Both the position numbers and the translations under genes were made by a program. A DNA stretch of 64,000 bases from Mesorhizobium waimense (GTDB lineage: Bacteria > Pseudomonadota > Alphaproteobacteria > Rhizobiales > Rhizobiaceae): contig NZ_QZWZ01000003.1 in the NCBI RefSeq assembly GCF_003601975.1, positions 62,001 to 126,000 on the forward strand. The letters are read 5' to 3'. The notes beneath the pieces are model-generated. The model had not been told where the DNA came from, searched no databases, and was given only the letters and a program-made list of their open reading frames with translations. Shown piece after piece: positions 44,962 to 54,693 of this stretch; position 1 is the first letter of the stretch, and each line of letters starts with the position of its first letter.

Positions 44962-45963
44962 ATGCAAGCGGATGCGAATTCAAGCCAGACCAAGCTCGCA
45001 GCGGACGCACTCGGGCCGACCGTCGTCATCGGCGAGATCCTGGTGGAGATCATGGCGAAAAGCCGTGGCGACGGGTTCCTCGAACCGATCGAACTCATCG
45101 GCCCCTACCCCAGCGGCGCGCCGGCGATCTTCATCGATCAGTGCGCCAAGATCGGCGGCTCGGCGGCAATTGTCGCCTCGGTCGGCGACGATGATTTCGG
45201 CCGCATCAACATCGAACGGCTCCGGTCCGACGGCGCGGACATATCAGCTATCTCGGTCAGTCCCGACTACCCGACCGGAAGCGCATTCGTCCGCTATCGC
45301 GACGACGGCTCGCGCGACTTCGTCTACAACATCGGAAAATCCGCGGCCGCCCTGGTCAGCCTGACGGCTGAGGCGAAGGCGCTGTTCGCGCGGGCCGGAC
45401 ACCTCCATGTCATGGGTACCGCTTTTGCCATCCCGGGTGTCTGGGAGATGATGGATCATGCCATCGGCGTTATTAAGCAGCGCGGCGGATCCGTTTCCCT
45501 CGACCCCAATCTGCGCAAGGAGTTGCTCGGGCACGGACAAACGCGGGAGCGCTTCGCCAGGCTCGTTGATGTCGCCGACCTTGTGCTGCCCTCGGGCGAC
45601 GAATTGTCCGTGGCCGCTGGTGTCGAAGGCGAAACCGCCGCGGTCGCCGCGCTCTTTGCCCGTGGCGTGACGGAGATCGCTCTCAAGCGCGGCGAACACG
45701 GAGCGACATTCTTCGGCGCCGACGGCACGCGGCTCGATTGTCCGGCATTCAGGGTTGCCGAGGTGGACCCGACGGGCGCCGGCGACTGTTTCGGCGGCGC
45801 TTACGTCGCTTGCCGGCGCCTCGGCATGCCTGCGTTCCAGGCGCTTGAATATGCCAATGCCGCGGGCGCTCGCAACGTCACCTTGCAGGGTCCGATGGAA
45901 GGTGCAGCGTCACGCCAGCAGCTAGACGAATTCATCGCCGCGACCCCGAGAGACGTCCGATGA
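44962..45963 (+). CDS. PfkB-family sugar kinase
   Basis: 333 residues from 44962. EILVEIM and the GG..A...ASVGDDDFG region mark the N-terminus, and the catalytic [12 protein letters not shown] the C-terminus. It phosphorylates a ketose or keto-sugar acid. The start is uncertain: the frame is open from 44791, but the first 57 codons encode an Arg/Ser/Ala-rich leader without kinase character and overlap a candidate operator. A clear GGAGG at 44830 has no good start codon at proper spacing. It follows the ROK gene and precedes two SDR genes. Confidence 0.85.
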   Translation: MQADANSSQTKLAADALGPTVVIGEILVEIMAKSRGDGFLEPIELIGPYPSGAPAIFIDQCAKIGGSAAIVASVGDDDFGRINIERLRSDGADISAISVSPDYPTGSAFVRYRDDGSRDFVYNIGKSAAALVSLTAEAKALFARAGHLHVMGTAFAIPGVWEMMDHAIGVIKQRGGSVSLDPNLRKELLGHGQTRERFARLVDVADLVLPSGDELSVAAGVEGETAAVAALFARGVTEIALKRGEHGATFFGADGTRLDCPAFRVAEVDPTGAGDCFGGAYVACRRLGMPAFQALEYANAAGARNVTLQGPMEGAASRQQLDEFIAATPRDVR

Positions 45964-46089
45964 CCGGCCGCCTCGAGAGCCCGGCGAGGACGTGGCGCAA
46001 TATTTGGCCGACAAACGTCACGTCGAGAGCGGACAACGCAATTCTGCACACGGCCGCGCGAGGCCAAGCAGGTAAACTGGAGGATTGAT

Positions 46090-46818
46090 ATGGGTCAGGA
46101 TCTGTCGGGAAAAGTCATAGCAATCACCGGTGCGGCGTCCGGTATCGGCCTGGCCTGCGCCAAAGCCTGTCTTTCTTCGGGCGCACGCGTCGTCCTTGTC
46201 GACTATGCCGAGGATCGGTTGAAGAGCCTGTCGTCGGAACTGGGCCCCAACGCGATCCCGCTGGTGGTCAATCTCACCGACCCGAAAAGCGTGGCGGGCA
46301 TGATGCCGGCCATTCTGGACAAGGCCGGCAAGCTCGATGCCTTCCACGCCAATGCCGGCGCCTATATCGGCGGCGATTTTATGGACGGCGATCCGGACGC
46401 CTTTGACCGGATGCTGAACCTGAACGTCAATGCCGTATTCCGAACGGTTCACGCGGTCTTGCCGCACATGATCGAACGCGGCACGGGAGACATCGTCGTC
46501 ACCAGTTCCGTTGCCGGCCACACCGCGGTGCCGTGGGAGCCGATCTACACCGCTTCAAAGCACGCCGTTCAGGCGTTCGTCCACGCGCTGAGGCGGCAGG
46601 TCGCGAAACACGGCATCCGTGTCGGCGCGATCGCCCCCGGGCCGGTGCTGACGCCCCTCGTCGAAGACTGGCCGAAGGAGAACCTCGACCGTGCGATCGC
46701 CGCGGGGACCCTCTTTGACCCGAAGGAAGTCGCCGAGGTCCTTGTTTTCATGCTGACGCGATCGCGCACGGTAACAATCCGGGACGTCGTCATCCTGCCG
46801 GCCAACTTCGATATCTGA
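46090..46818 (+). CDS. Short-chain dehydrogenase/reductase (sugar alcohol type)
   Basis: 242 residues: TGAASGIGLACA cofactor loop, ANAGAYIGGDF, and catalytic IYTASKHAVQ. AAACTGGAGG precedes the ATG. Probably a polyol or ketose oxidoreductase of the same locus. It differs from the next SDR, so the two likely catalyse successive or alternative steps. Confidence 0.9.
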   Translation: MGQDLSGKVIAITGAASGIGLACAKACLSSGARVVLVDYAEDRLKSLSSELGPNAIPLVVNLTDPKSVAGMMPAILDKAGKLDAFHANAGAYIGGDFMDGDPDAFDRMLNLNVNAVFRTVHAVLPHMIERGTGDIVVTSSVAGHTAVPWEPIYTASKHAVQAFVHALRRQVAKHGIRVGAIAPGPVLTPLVEDWPKENLDRAIAAGTLFDPKEVAEVLVFMLTRSRTVTIRDVVILPANFDI

Positions 46819-46857
46819 CAGCGCGGCAAGCCGTCATCGGAATTGGGGAGGACGACC

Positions 46858-47631
46858 ATGTACCAGGCTCGTTTCAGGGTGGACAACGAGGTCGCCGTAG
46901 TGACCGGCGGTGGCCGCGGCATTGGCCTCGCATGCGCGGATGCGCTTGGCGAAGCCGGCGCTTCCCTGGTGATCATCGAGCCGGACGAGCAGGTCGGCAG
47001 CGCCGGAAGGGATGAGCTGATCGCCAAAGGTCACAAGGCCGAACTGGTGATCGGCGACGTGACATCGTCGGCAAGAGTGACCGAGATCGCCGACTTGTTG
47101 GCTGGCCACGGCACGCCGGCTTCGATCCTCGTCAACAATGCCGGCATCGGCAGCAGCGGCATTTCACTGGAGGATGTGGACGACGAACTGTGGCTGCGCA
47201 TGATGGACGTCAACGTCAACGGCGTCTTCCGGTGTTGCCGCGCGTTCGGCAGGCACATGATTGCCGCCCGGCATGGCTCGATCGTCAATCTCGGATCGAT
47301 GTCCGGCACGATCTGCAATCGACCCCAACCGCAGACGCCTTACAATGTCTCGAAAGCGGCCGTCCATCATTTGACCCGCTCGATCGCCGCCGAGTGGGCG
47401 CCGCATGGGGTGCGCGTCAACGCGGTCGCGCCGACCTACATCGAAACGCCGATGGTTCTGGCGATCCCGGAAAACAAGACGCGGATCGAGGCCTGGCTGC
47501 GAGACACGCCGATGGGCCGGATGGGACAGGCGCATGAAGTCGCAAGCGCCGTGCTGTTCCTGGCTTCCGACGCGGCCAGCCTGATGACCGGCGCCGTCGT
47601 GCCTGTCGATGCCGGATTTACGTGCTGGTAG
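46858..47631 (+). CDS. Short-chain dehydrogenase/reductase, galactitol/arabinitol-dehydrogenase-like
   Basis: 257 residues with TGGGRGIGLACA, GSMSGTICN and catalytic PYNVSKAAVHH. A GGGGAGGACGACC ribosome site supports 46858. It is a close paralogue of the SDR at 52477 in the second sugar locus: both share AGRDEL, NLGSMSG-type and VAPTY(I/V)(E/D)T blocks. This suggests the two loci handle related polyols. No terminator is visible after it. Confidence 0.9.
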   Translation: MYQARFRVDNEVAVVTGGGRGIGLACADALGEAGASLVIIEPDEQVGSAGRDELIAKGHKAELVIGDVTSSARVTEIADLLAGHGTPASILVNNAGIGSSGISLEDVDDELWLRMMDVNVNGVFRCCRAFGRHMIAARHGSIVNLGSMSGTICNRPQPQTPYNVSKAAVHHLTRSIAAEWAPHGVRVNAVAPTYIETPMVLAIPENKTRIEAWLRDTPMGRMGQAHEVASAVLFLASDAASLMTGAVVPVDAGFTCW

Positions 47632-47776
47632 GACGGATTGGTCCCACGGTCATCTTCCGAGATCGCCGTGGCGATCGCCAGGCACAGTGCGATGCCGCCA
47701 TTGGCACTTGAACGGTCAAGTCGGGCAAGCGTAACATCCCGCTATCTAATTGAGTCTGCTTCATTCGTCCGGGCTA

Positions 47777-49663
47777 ATGCTCGGAATGGTTTGGATACTT
47801 TCCTTGAATACGCAAGCCATCGGCGGCGCGCCGGAGCGCGGCAAATCGTTTGCCCATGTGGCGGAAGCCTCCTGGGGCAAGGGCCTCAGCACGCTGCTCC
47901 GTATCGTGCGCATGACGCTGCGCCATCCCTGGCAAGTCGCGATCACCATCGTCTCGACCTTCATCGCCGCGACGCTGCAGCTTTTCATTCCGCGCTTGCT
48001 GGGACGTGCCATCGATCAGGCGCAGGGCGTGATGGCGGCGGGGGCCGGTACTGCTGCGGAGCATGCGCTGTGGAACACGGCGCTGACGCTGCTCGTCGTC
48101 AGCATCCTGCGCGGTCTCTTCACCATGGCGCAGAACTACTATGGCGAGGCCGTCGGCCATCAGACCGGTTATGAACTGCGCCTGGCCTTCTATGAGAAGA
48201 TCCAGCGCCTGAGCTTTTCCTTCCACGACAGGGTCCACACCGGCGATCTGATCACGCTCGGGCTGCTCGACCTCGACGGCGTGCGCATGTTCTTTTCCAC
48301 CGGCATCCTGCGCGTGGTCCTGCTTGGCGTGCTGATCGGCGTCGGCGCCTATCTGCTGATCAGCACCGATCTCGTGCTCGGGCTGCTCAGCCTGAGCTTT
48401 GTGCCGTTCGTTGCCTGGCGATCCTCGGTCACCCAGCTTGCGTTGCGCAGCACCTGGCTGACCCTGCAGCAGCGCCTGTCGGTGCTGAGCCGGGTGATGG
48501 ACGAGAACCTCGGCGGCATCCGCGTGGTGCGTGCCTTTGCGGCGCAGCGGCATGAGCTGGAGAAATTCGACCGCGCCAAGCAGGATGCGCTGGACCTCGC
48601 AACCGAGCGCGTCGACATTCGCGTCAGCAACACCAGCGCCATGAACTTCTCGTTCCTGGCCGCCATGGGTCTGGTGCTGTGGTTCGGCGGCCAGAAGGTG
48701 ATTGCAGGCCAGATCAGCGTCGGCACGCTGGCCCAGTTCCTCACCTTCATGACCATCCTGCAGATGCCGGTGCGCCAGCTCGGCCTGATGGTCAACTCGT
48801 TCGCGCGCGCCTCGACCTGCGGCACGCGGCTGTTCGAACTGCTCGACGCCGAGCTCGATATCCAGGACGCACCTGATGCCAAGGACCTCGTTATAACCGA
48901 CGGTGTGCTGCGCTTCGACAATGTCGGCTTCCGCTACGCGGGCGCTGGCCGCGCGACGCTGTCCGGCATCTCCTTCGAGGCTAGGTCCGGCGAGACCATC
49001 GGCATTGTCGGCCCGCCCGGCAGCGGCAAGTCGACCATCGCGCATTTGATCCCACGCTTCTACGACGTGACATCGGGCGCGATCACCATCGACGGCCAGG
49101 ACATCAGCAAGGTCACGCTGCAATCGCTGCGCAAGGCCGTCGGCGTCGTGCAGCAGGACGCATTCCTGTTCACCACCTCGATCGAGAACAACATCGCCTA
49201 TGGCAATCCCTGGGCGCGCGAGACCCGCATCGGACAGGCAGCCGAATACGCCCAGCTGCACAACTACATCATCGGGCTTCCGGCCGGCTACACCACGGTC
49301 GTCGGCGAACGCGGCGCGTCGCTTTCCGGTGGCCAGCGGCAGCGCCTGACCATCGCGCGCAGCCTGATGCTGCGGCCATCGGTTCTGGTCTTCGACGATT
49401 CCACCGCCGCCATCGACGCCGGCACCGAGCAGCGAATCCGGGCGGCGATGAAGCGCTTCGCCAGGGACCGCGTGACGCTCATCATCTCGCACCGGCTGAG
49501 CTCGCTGATGCACGCCGACCAGATCCTGTTCGTGGAGGGCGGCCGGATCGTCGAGCGCGGCACGCATGAGGAGTTGCTGGCGCTGGGTGGACGCTACCGT
49601 GCGCTCTACGACCTGCAGCTGCGGCCGGAAGACGACCGGCCTGCAGCCATGGGAGCAGCATGA
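47777..49663 (+). CDS. ABC exporter half-transporter A (degenerate ATP site)
   Basis: About 628 residues: six membrane segments followed by a nucleotide-binding domain. Walker A is GPPGSGKST and the signature LSGGQRQRL, but Walker B ends FDDSTAAID, with Asp where the catalytic Glu normally is. The start is uncertain: 47777, 47786 and an in-frame TTG at 47801 are all possible and none has a good ribosome site. It overlaps the partner gene by 4 bases. Together they form a lipid or drug exporter of the MsbA/BmrCD type. Confidence 0.9.
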   Translation: MLGMVWILSLNTQAIGGAPERGKSFAHVAEASWGKGLSTLLRIVRMTLRHPWQVAITIVSTFIAATLQLFIPRLLGRAIDQAQGVMAAGAGTAAEHALWNTALTLLVVSILRGLFTMAQNYYGEAVGHQTGYELRLAFYEKIQRLSFSFHDRVHTGDLITLGLLDLDGVRMFFSTGILRVVLLGVLIGVGAYLLISTDLVLGLLSLSFVPFVAWRSSVTQLALRSTWLTLQQRLSVLSRVMDENLGGIRVVRAFAAQRHELEKFDRAKQDALDLATERVDIRVSNTSAMNFSFLAAMGLVLWFGGQKVIAGQISVGTLAQFLTFMTILQMPVRQLGLMVNSFARASTCGTRLFELLDAELDIQDAPDAKDLVITDGVLRFDNVGFRYAGAGRATLSGISFEARSGETIGIVGPPGSGKSTIAHLIPRFYDVTSGAITIDGQDISKVTLQSLRKAVGVVQQDAFLFTTSIENNIAYGNPWARETRIGQAAEYAQLHNYIIGLPAGYTTVVGERGASLSGGQRQRLTIARSLMLRPSVLVFDDSTAAIDAGTEQRIRAAMKRFARDRVTLIISHRLSSLMHADQILFVEGGRIVERGTHEELLALGGRYRALYDLQLRPEDDRPAAMGAA

Positions 49664-51555
49664 TGTCGGCACAGAGCGACGACGAGAAGGAAGACACCAG
49701 CGGACGGCCGACAAAGGCTGTCGTCGGCTCGCACCGCGACGAGGAAGAGGTTTTCGGCAAGGCCTACGATCCGCGCATCGTGCGGCGCATCTGGAGCTTC
49801 GTAAAACCCTATCAGGGCCGGATTTTCATCTCGGTCGCCGCGGTGCTGGTGTTCACGCTGACGCAGCTGGCGATTCCGCTGGTCATCCGCTACGCCATCG
49901 ACCACGGCATGGCGACGGGCAGGCTCGACCGCTCGGTGATGGTCTGGGCGACCGGCGCCTTCGCGGTCATTATCCTGATCAACTATGCCGCCAGCTATGT
50001 CCAGGAGAGCGTCGTCGGCAAGGTGGCCGAGAACGTGCTGTCCGACCTGCGCCGCGCCATGTTCAGCCATCTGCAGCTAATATCGCTGAGCTTCATGGAC
50101 AAGACCGAAGTCGGCCGGCTGATGTCGCGCCTGCAGGGCGACGTCAATTCGATGCAAGAATTCCTCGAGACATCGGTGATGTCGGTGGGCGACATCGTGT
50201 TATTGTTCGGCATCGTCAGCGTCCTGCTGTGGCTCGATTTCCGGCTCGGGCTGCTGACGCTGTCGACCATGCCGGTGCTGTTCATCGTGCGCCTGTTCTG
50301 GCTGCCACGCGCCAAGGTCGCCTTCATGGCCGCGCACGAAACCAATTCCATCGCCAACGGTGCGCTTGCCGAAGGCATTCATGGCGTGCGCACCGTGCAG
50401 AGCCTGGAACGCCAGCACGTCAATTTCGACCTCTATGACGAGAAGGTGCTGGCCAATCTCCGTGCCCATCTTCGGTCGGCGAAATATGCGCAGGTGATGG
50501 TGCCGATCGTCGACACGCTGACCGGCATCGCCATGGCGACGGTCATCGTCGTCGGCGGTTCGATGGTGCTGTCGCACAGCCTCGATGTCGGTGTCATGGT
50601 GGCGTTCCTGTTCTACATCCAGCGCTTCTTCGATCCGATCCGCTCGCTCACCATGCAGTACAGCGTGATGCAGCGCGCCATGGCTTCGGGCCAGCGCATC
50701 TCCGAAGTGCTCGACGTGCCGGTGGACGTCAGCGACAAGGTGGGTGCGGTTGCGCTGTCACGCGACATGGACGGCTCGGTCGAGTTCAGGAACGTGACTT
50801 TCGGCTATCGACAGAACCTGCCGGTGCTGAAGAACGTCTCCTTCCGCGTCAATCCGGGCGAGACCGTAGCACTCGTCGGCCCGACCGGATCGGGCAAATC
50901 CAGTTCCATGGCGCTGGTGCATCGCTTCTACGATGTCTGGTCGGGCCAGGTCCTGGTCGGCGGGCACGATGTCCGCGACCTGACGCAGGATTCGCTCGGC
51001 GAGCAGGTGGCGATGGTGCTGCAGGAGCCGTTCCTGTTTTCAGGAACAGTGCTGGAGAACATCCGCTATCACAAGACCGGCGCCAGCCGCGAGGAGGTGG
51101 TCCGCGCCGCCCAAGCCGTCGGCGCGCACGACTTCATCGAGCATCTGCCTGATGGCTACGACACCGAACTCGAGCAGCGTGGCGGCAATCTCTCGCTCGG
51201 CCAGCGCCAGTTGATCAGCTTCGCGCGGGCGCTGGTGGCGGACGCCAAGATCCTGGTGCTCGACGAGGCCACGGCCAGCATCGATTCCTACACCGAGATG
51301 CTGATCCAGAAGGCGCTGGTCAAACTGCTCGAAGGCCGCACCGGGCTGGTCATCGCCCATCGGCTGGCCACCATCCGCGGCGCCGACCGCATAATCGTCC
51401 TGCAGAACGGCGAGATTGTCGAAAGCGGTAACCACGAGCAATTGATGGAAAGAAAGGGCCTCTACGCCCGCCTCTACAACATGAACTACGCTTCGTTCGA
51501 CGATATTTCAGAAGGCGAGATGGAACCGGAGGCGGCGGTCGGCAAGGCGACGTGA
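49660..51555 (+). CDS. ABC exporter half-transporter B (catalytic ATP site)
   Basis: 631 residues, with a charged N-terminal extension of about 30 residues before the membrane domain. Walker A is GPTGSGKSS and Walker B VLDEATASID with the catalytic Glu intact; the signature reads LSLGQRQL instead of LSGGQ. The H-loop IAHRLAT is normal. With partner A this yields one consensus and one degenerate ATP site. Translation is coupled through the ATGATGT overlap at 49660. Confidence 0.93.
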   Translation: MMSAQSDDEKEDTSGRPTKAVVGSHRDEEEVFGKAYDPRIVRRIWSFVKPYQGRIFISVAAVLVFTLTQLAIPLVIRYAIDHGMATGRLDRSVMVWATGAFAVIILINYAASYVQESVVGKVAENVLSDLRRAMFSHLQLISLSFMDKTEVGRLMSRLQGDVNSMQEFLETSVMSVGDIVLLFGIVSVLLWLDFRLGLLTLSTMPVLFIVRLFWLPRAKVAFMAAHETNSIANGALAEGIHGVRTVQSLERQHVNFDLYDEKVLANLRAHLRSAKYAQVMVPIVDTLTGIAMATVIVVGGSMVLSHSLDVGVMVAFLFYIQRFFDPIRSLTMQYSVMQRAMASGQRISEVLDVPVDVSDKVGAVALSRDMDGSVEFRNVTFGYRQNLPVLKNVSFRVNPGETVALVGPTGSGKSSSMALVHRFYDVWSGQVLVGGHDVRDLTQDSLGEQVAMVLQEPFLFSGTVLENIRYHKTGASREEVVRAAQAVGAHDFIEHLPDGYDTELEQRGGNLSLGQRQLISFARALVADAKILVLDEATASIDSYTEMLIQKALVKLLEGRTGLVIAHRLATIRGADRIIVLQNGEIVESGNHEQLMERKGLYARLYNMNYASFDDISEGEMEPEAAVGKAT

Positions 51556-51580
51556 TTGGCGCAGGTTCGCGCGTGGGGCA

Positions 51581-52414
51581 TCACAATCTGGAACGATTTG
51601 AAGCCGGCAAGCCGCTGGCGCTAACCACCGTCACTTTGCGCTCGGCGGAGCGCAAGGACGAAAGTGCATCCTGGGAGATGCCCTCGTCGGTGATCACCTC
51701 GTCGATCTCGGAAATATCCGAAAGCGTACAGAAACCAGGCGCGGTGAACTTCGAGCTGTCGACGAGCAGGATCGTCTTGCGAGCAGACGAGATCATGGCG
51801 CGCTTGAGCGACGCCACCTCCAACGACGTCTCCGTCAGCAGCGTGCCGGTCACAGCCGAAGCACCGGTCATGCAGAGGTCGGCATGGAGCGTCTTGATGA
51901 AGCTCTCGCCCGGCTCGCCGGCAAGGTGCCGGTAGCCGGGACGGACGGTGCCGCCCGGCAGGATGATGCGCCAGGATTTGATGTCGGCCGCGAAATCGGC
52001 GATCTCGAGACTGTTCGTCACCACGGTCAGTGGCAGATCACGCTCGGCGGCGGCGCGCACCACCTCCATGACGGTCGAGGAACTGTCGAAGATGACGCTG
52101 TCGCGGGCGCTCAGCCGCTGCGCTGCCTCGCGGCCGATCGCGACCTTCTCGGCGTGCTGCAGCTCGGCATTGACGGTCATCTCGCGTTCGAAGGTGGCGC
52201 GCATCGGCTGCAGCAGATGCGCCCCGCCATGGGTGCGCTCGAGGTAGCCCTTTTCCACCAGATGTTCGAGATCGCGCCGCACCGTCGATTGCGATCCGCC
52301 GATCGTGTCGGCTAGCTCCTGGATGCTGGCCGCGCCGCTGACGCGCAGGTGCTCCAGGATAAGAGCCTGCCGCTTGGCGGGAACGATATCGACGCGTTTG
52401 CTCGGAGACTCCAT
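51581..52414 (-). CDS. DeoR-family transcriptional regulator
   Basis: 277 residues. The N-terminal HTH has the DeoR signature (ELADTIGGSQSTVRRDLEHL, then GYLERTHGG). The C-terminal sugar-phosphate-binding DeoRC domain has IFDSSSTVMEV. It is the last gene of the minus-strand arm of the second sugar locus. It probably represses the divergent promoters in 54529-54938, relieved by a phosphorylated sugar intermediate made by the kinase at 53260. It converges with the ABC exporter gene. Confidence 0.9.
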   Translation of the reverse strand: MESPSKRVDIVPAKRQALILEHLRVSGAASIQELADTIGGSQSTVRRDLEHLVEKGYLERTHGGAHLLQPMRATFEREMTVNAELQHAEKVAIGREAAQRLSARDSVIFDSSSTVMEVVRAAAERDLPLTVVTNSLEIADFAADIKSWRIILPGGTVRPGYRHLAGEPGESFIKTLHADLCMTGASAVTGTLLTETSLEVASLKRAMISSARKTILLVDSSKFTAPGFCTLSDISEIDEVITDEGISQDALSSLRSAERKVTVVSASGLPASNRSRL

Positions 52415-52476
52415 GCTTCACCCGCTTGGCGGCCCGACAGCGAGGCCGACAGATTTCATGCCAAATCGTTCAATCT

Positions 52477-53247
52477 CTACCAAATCGTATAACCGCAATC
52501 CACAACCACGACCGCGCCGGTCATGGCGCTCGAGGCATCCGAGGCGAGGAAGAGAATAGGCGCAGCAATCTCGTCCGGACGCGCAACGCGCTTCATTGGC
52601 GTCATCTCCATCCACACCGGCATCAGTCTGTCGTCGGTGAAGCCGCCGCGCGACATGACCGTATCGACATAGGTCGGCGCCACGCAGTTTACCCTGACGC
52701 CGCGATCGGCCCATTCTCCGGCAAGGCAGCGTGTCATGTGGTGCACGGCGGCCTTCGCCGAATTGTAGTGCACCTGGCGTTGCGGCTTGTTTGAGATCAG
52801 CCCGGACATGGAACCGAGTGTGACGATCGAGCCACGGCCGCGTTCGAGCATGGGTCTGGCGAATTCCCGACAGGACCAGTAGGCGCCGTTCAGGTCGACG
52901 TCGACCACTTTCAGCCATACCTCGTCGCTCATCTCCTCGCTGCCTGTGTCGGGCCAGGCGATGCCGGCATTGGCGATGAGGATATCGACCGCGTGACGCT
53001 CGTTGGCGGATCGCGCAGCCGCGGCAACGGACTTCGAATCGGTCACGTCGAGCTGTACCGCCTCGACGTCGTGCCCCTTCCGCTTCAGCTCGTCACGTCC
53101 TGCCCCCAGCACCTGCGGATCCATGTCCGATATGATGACCCGAGCGCCGGCCTCGGCGAGCGCTTCAGCCGTCGACAGGCCAATGCCGCGGCCACCGCCG
53201 GTGATGAAGGCTGTTTTGCCGTTGAGGCGGAACCGTTCGAGAAACAT
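52477..53247 (-). CDS. Short-chain dehydrogenase/reductase, paralogue of the 46858 SDR
   Basis: 256 residues. TGGGRGIGLSTA is the cofactor loop, GSMSGLISN the serine region and VHYNSAKAAVHH the catalytic Tyr-x3-Lys. It ends in VVDCGYTIW. It lies between the DeoR gene and the putative ADP-dependent kinase gene, 12 bases from the latter. Predicted to oxidise a polyol to the ketose that the kinase phosphorylates. Identity of the polyol is unknown. Confidence 0.9.
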   Translation of the reverse strand: MFLERFRLNGKTAFITGGGRGIGLSTAEALAEAGARVIISDMDPQVLGAGRDELKRKGHDVEAVQLDVTDSKSVAAAARSANERHAVDILIANAGIAWPDTGSEEMSDEVWLKVVDVDLNGAYWSCREFARPMLERGRGSIVTLGSMSGLISNKPQRQVHYNSAKAAVHHMTRCLAGEWADRGVRVNCVAPTYVDTVMSRGGFTDDRLMPVWMEMTPMKRVARPDEIAAPILFLASDASSAMTGAVVVVDCGYTIW

Positions 53248-53259
53248 GGAATTTGTCCT

Positions 53260-54528
53260 TCAGGCGTGTTGGAGGGTGGGGCCGGCGTCGGCGTGGCGAT
53301 TGCGTCCGAGAATAAGCAGGCAGCCGGCGGTGAAGCTGTCGCCCAGGCCGAGCGTCGTCACGGGCTTCTCCACATAGGGAGACGCGCAGGCAACGAAGGT
53401 CCAGCGCCCCTTTCGGACAGGTGTCTGGAAGGGAAGCGGATGGAACTCGGCCGTCGGCGCGATCGCGATGGTTCGTGCGGGTTCCCCATTCGCTGCCCTG
53501 GCGCTGGCGATCGCGCAGCCTGCCATCAGCGCGCGTTCCTCTTCCTTCGGATCGTTCAGGGTCACGGCAGCGGCCCATGTGTCGGCATGCACGCAGACCC
53601 GCTCGAGATCGAGCCGCTCGCCGAGCGCCACGAGAGCCTCCATGGGATGATGGGCGGACGGCCTCATGGCGAGCAGTTCGGAATGGCTCATTCCGAGCGA
53701 GGTGATCGCGCCGTTTGCATGGGAAAAAAGCTCCTCGACTGCCTGCTGCGTCGCATAGCCCGCCAGCTCGAAATGGATCGTCCTGAGACCGGCTGCCTTC
53801 CAGTCGCGGCTGAGCGCGAAGACGTGCCGGCTGGCAGCGCCGACATTCTCCACCGCCTCGTCGTTCAGTCCCGAAAGAAGCCCGGCTGCGGCCGACGGCG
53901 CCAACCGGCGCGACATGGTCTCGAAATCCTTGTCACGCTGAATGCCGCGGTCGCGGAAGCGGATGATGACACGCGACGAACGGGTCGGCATGACGGCGCC
54001 GATCGCGTGGCCGGCCGTGAATTCGAAGATGAAAATTTCGGGGATGTGTGGGCCAGCGGCCGATACCGCGTCCGCCGTCCTGAGCGTGCCCCCTTCCGCC
54101 AGTAGAACGCCGGCCGGGATCTTACGCAGCATTGCCGCATAGCGATCCTCGATGGCGACCAGCGAGCGGACACCAAGTTGCCCCAGCACCCAGGCCGCCT
54201 GAGGACCGGTACCGCCCAGCGCATAGCGCAGCGGCAGCCGTTCGCGCAGCCATGCCGGGCCTTGCGGCCAGTCGAACCGTACCTCGCCGCCCACTCCGCG
54301 CGCAGCACGGGAAAGAAGGAGATCGGCAAGTTGCGCCGCGGGGCTGCCGGCGGACGCGTCCAGAAGCGGCTGCATGTCGTGCATCTCGACCCGCGCATCG
54401 ATGCATGCGCTGATGCCGCACAGGAAAAGGCCCGCCGACGAAAGGGCGTCGGTGCCAAGCGGGCCGGACCTTGGATCGATCAGGGCGGAATAGCGCTCTG
54501 CGCACGATGCCGCGAAACCATCGCTCAT
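53260..54528 (-). CDS. Putative ADP-dependent sugar kinase (ADP-glucokinase/phosphofructokinase family)
   Basis: 422 residues. The ribokinase-like fold ends in TTLGLGDSFTAG, with Asp397 as the predicted catalytic base. The N-terminal half carries the LGGTGPQAAWVLGQLGV glycine-rich loop and FIFEFTAG, which resemble ADP-specific sugar kinases more than PfkB. That family is best known from archaea and animals. GAGGAGGAGC precedes the ATG. As first gene of the minus-strand arm it would phosphorylate the ketose formed by the SDR. ADP use is family inference; an ATP-dependent relative cannot be excluded. Confidence 0.68.
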   Translation of the reverse strand: MSDGFAASCAERYSALIDPRSGPLGTDALSSAGLFLCGISACIDARVEMHDMQPLLDASAGSPAAQLADLLLSRAARGVGGEVRFDWPQGPAWLRERLPLRYALGGTGPQAAWVLGQLGVRSLVAIEDRYAAMLRKIPAGVLLAEGGTLRTADAVSAAGPHIPEIFIFEFTAGHAIGAVMPTRSSRVIIRFRDRGIQRDKDFETMSRRLAPSAAAGLLSGLNDEAVENVGAASRHVFALSRDWKAAGLRTIHFELAGYATQQAVEELFSHANGAITSLGMSHSELLAMRPSAHHPMEALVALGERLDLERVCVHADTWAAAVTLNDPKEEERALMAGCAIASARAANGEPARTIAIAPTAEFHPLPFQTPVRKGRWTFVACASPYVEKPVTTLGLGDSFTAGCLLILGRNRHADAGPTLQHA

Positions 54529-54664
54529 GGCCGCGCTCCTCCTCACCTGGCGACGCTGCCAATTGCTATCATTATCTTCCAAATCGTCAATGTGAATTTT
54601 GCCGCCTCGCGCCAAAATTGCGTAAATGTGCCATCGCAAAACCTCATCGTTGGGCGTTGCAGCA

Positions 54665-54693
54665 AGAAATTTTGTGCAAATGCTCAAATTTCT
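54665..54693. promoter_or_regulatory. AGAAATTT-N13-AAATTTCT inverted repeat in the divergent control region
   Basis: Arms 54665-54672 and 54686-54693 are perfect complements. The sequence between them contains TTTGTGCAAA-like half sites, and a related stretch AAAATTGCGTAAATG lies upstream at about 54611-54625. The 410-base gap 54529-54938 is markedly AT-rich and separates the two arms of the sugar locus. It is the best place for DeoR operators and both promoters. Nothing coding is recognised in the gap. Confidence 0.5.
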
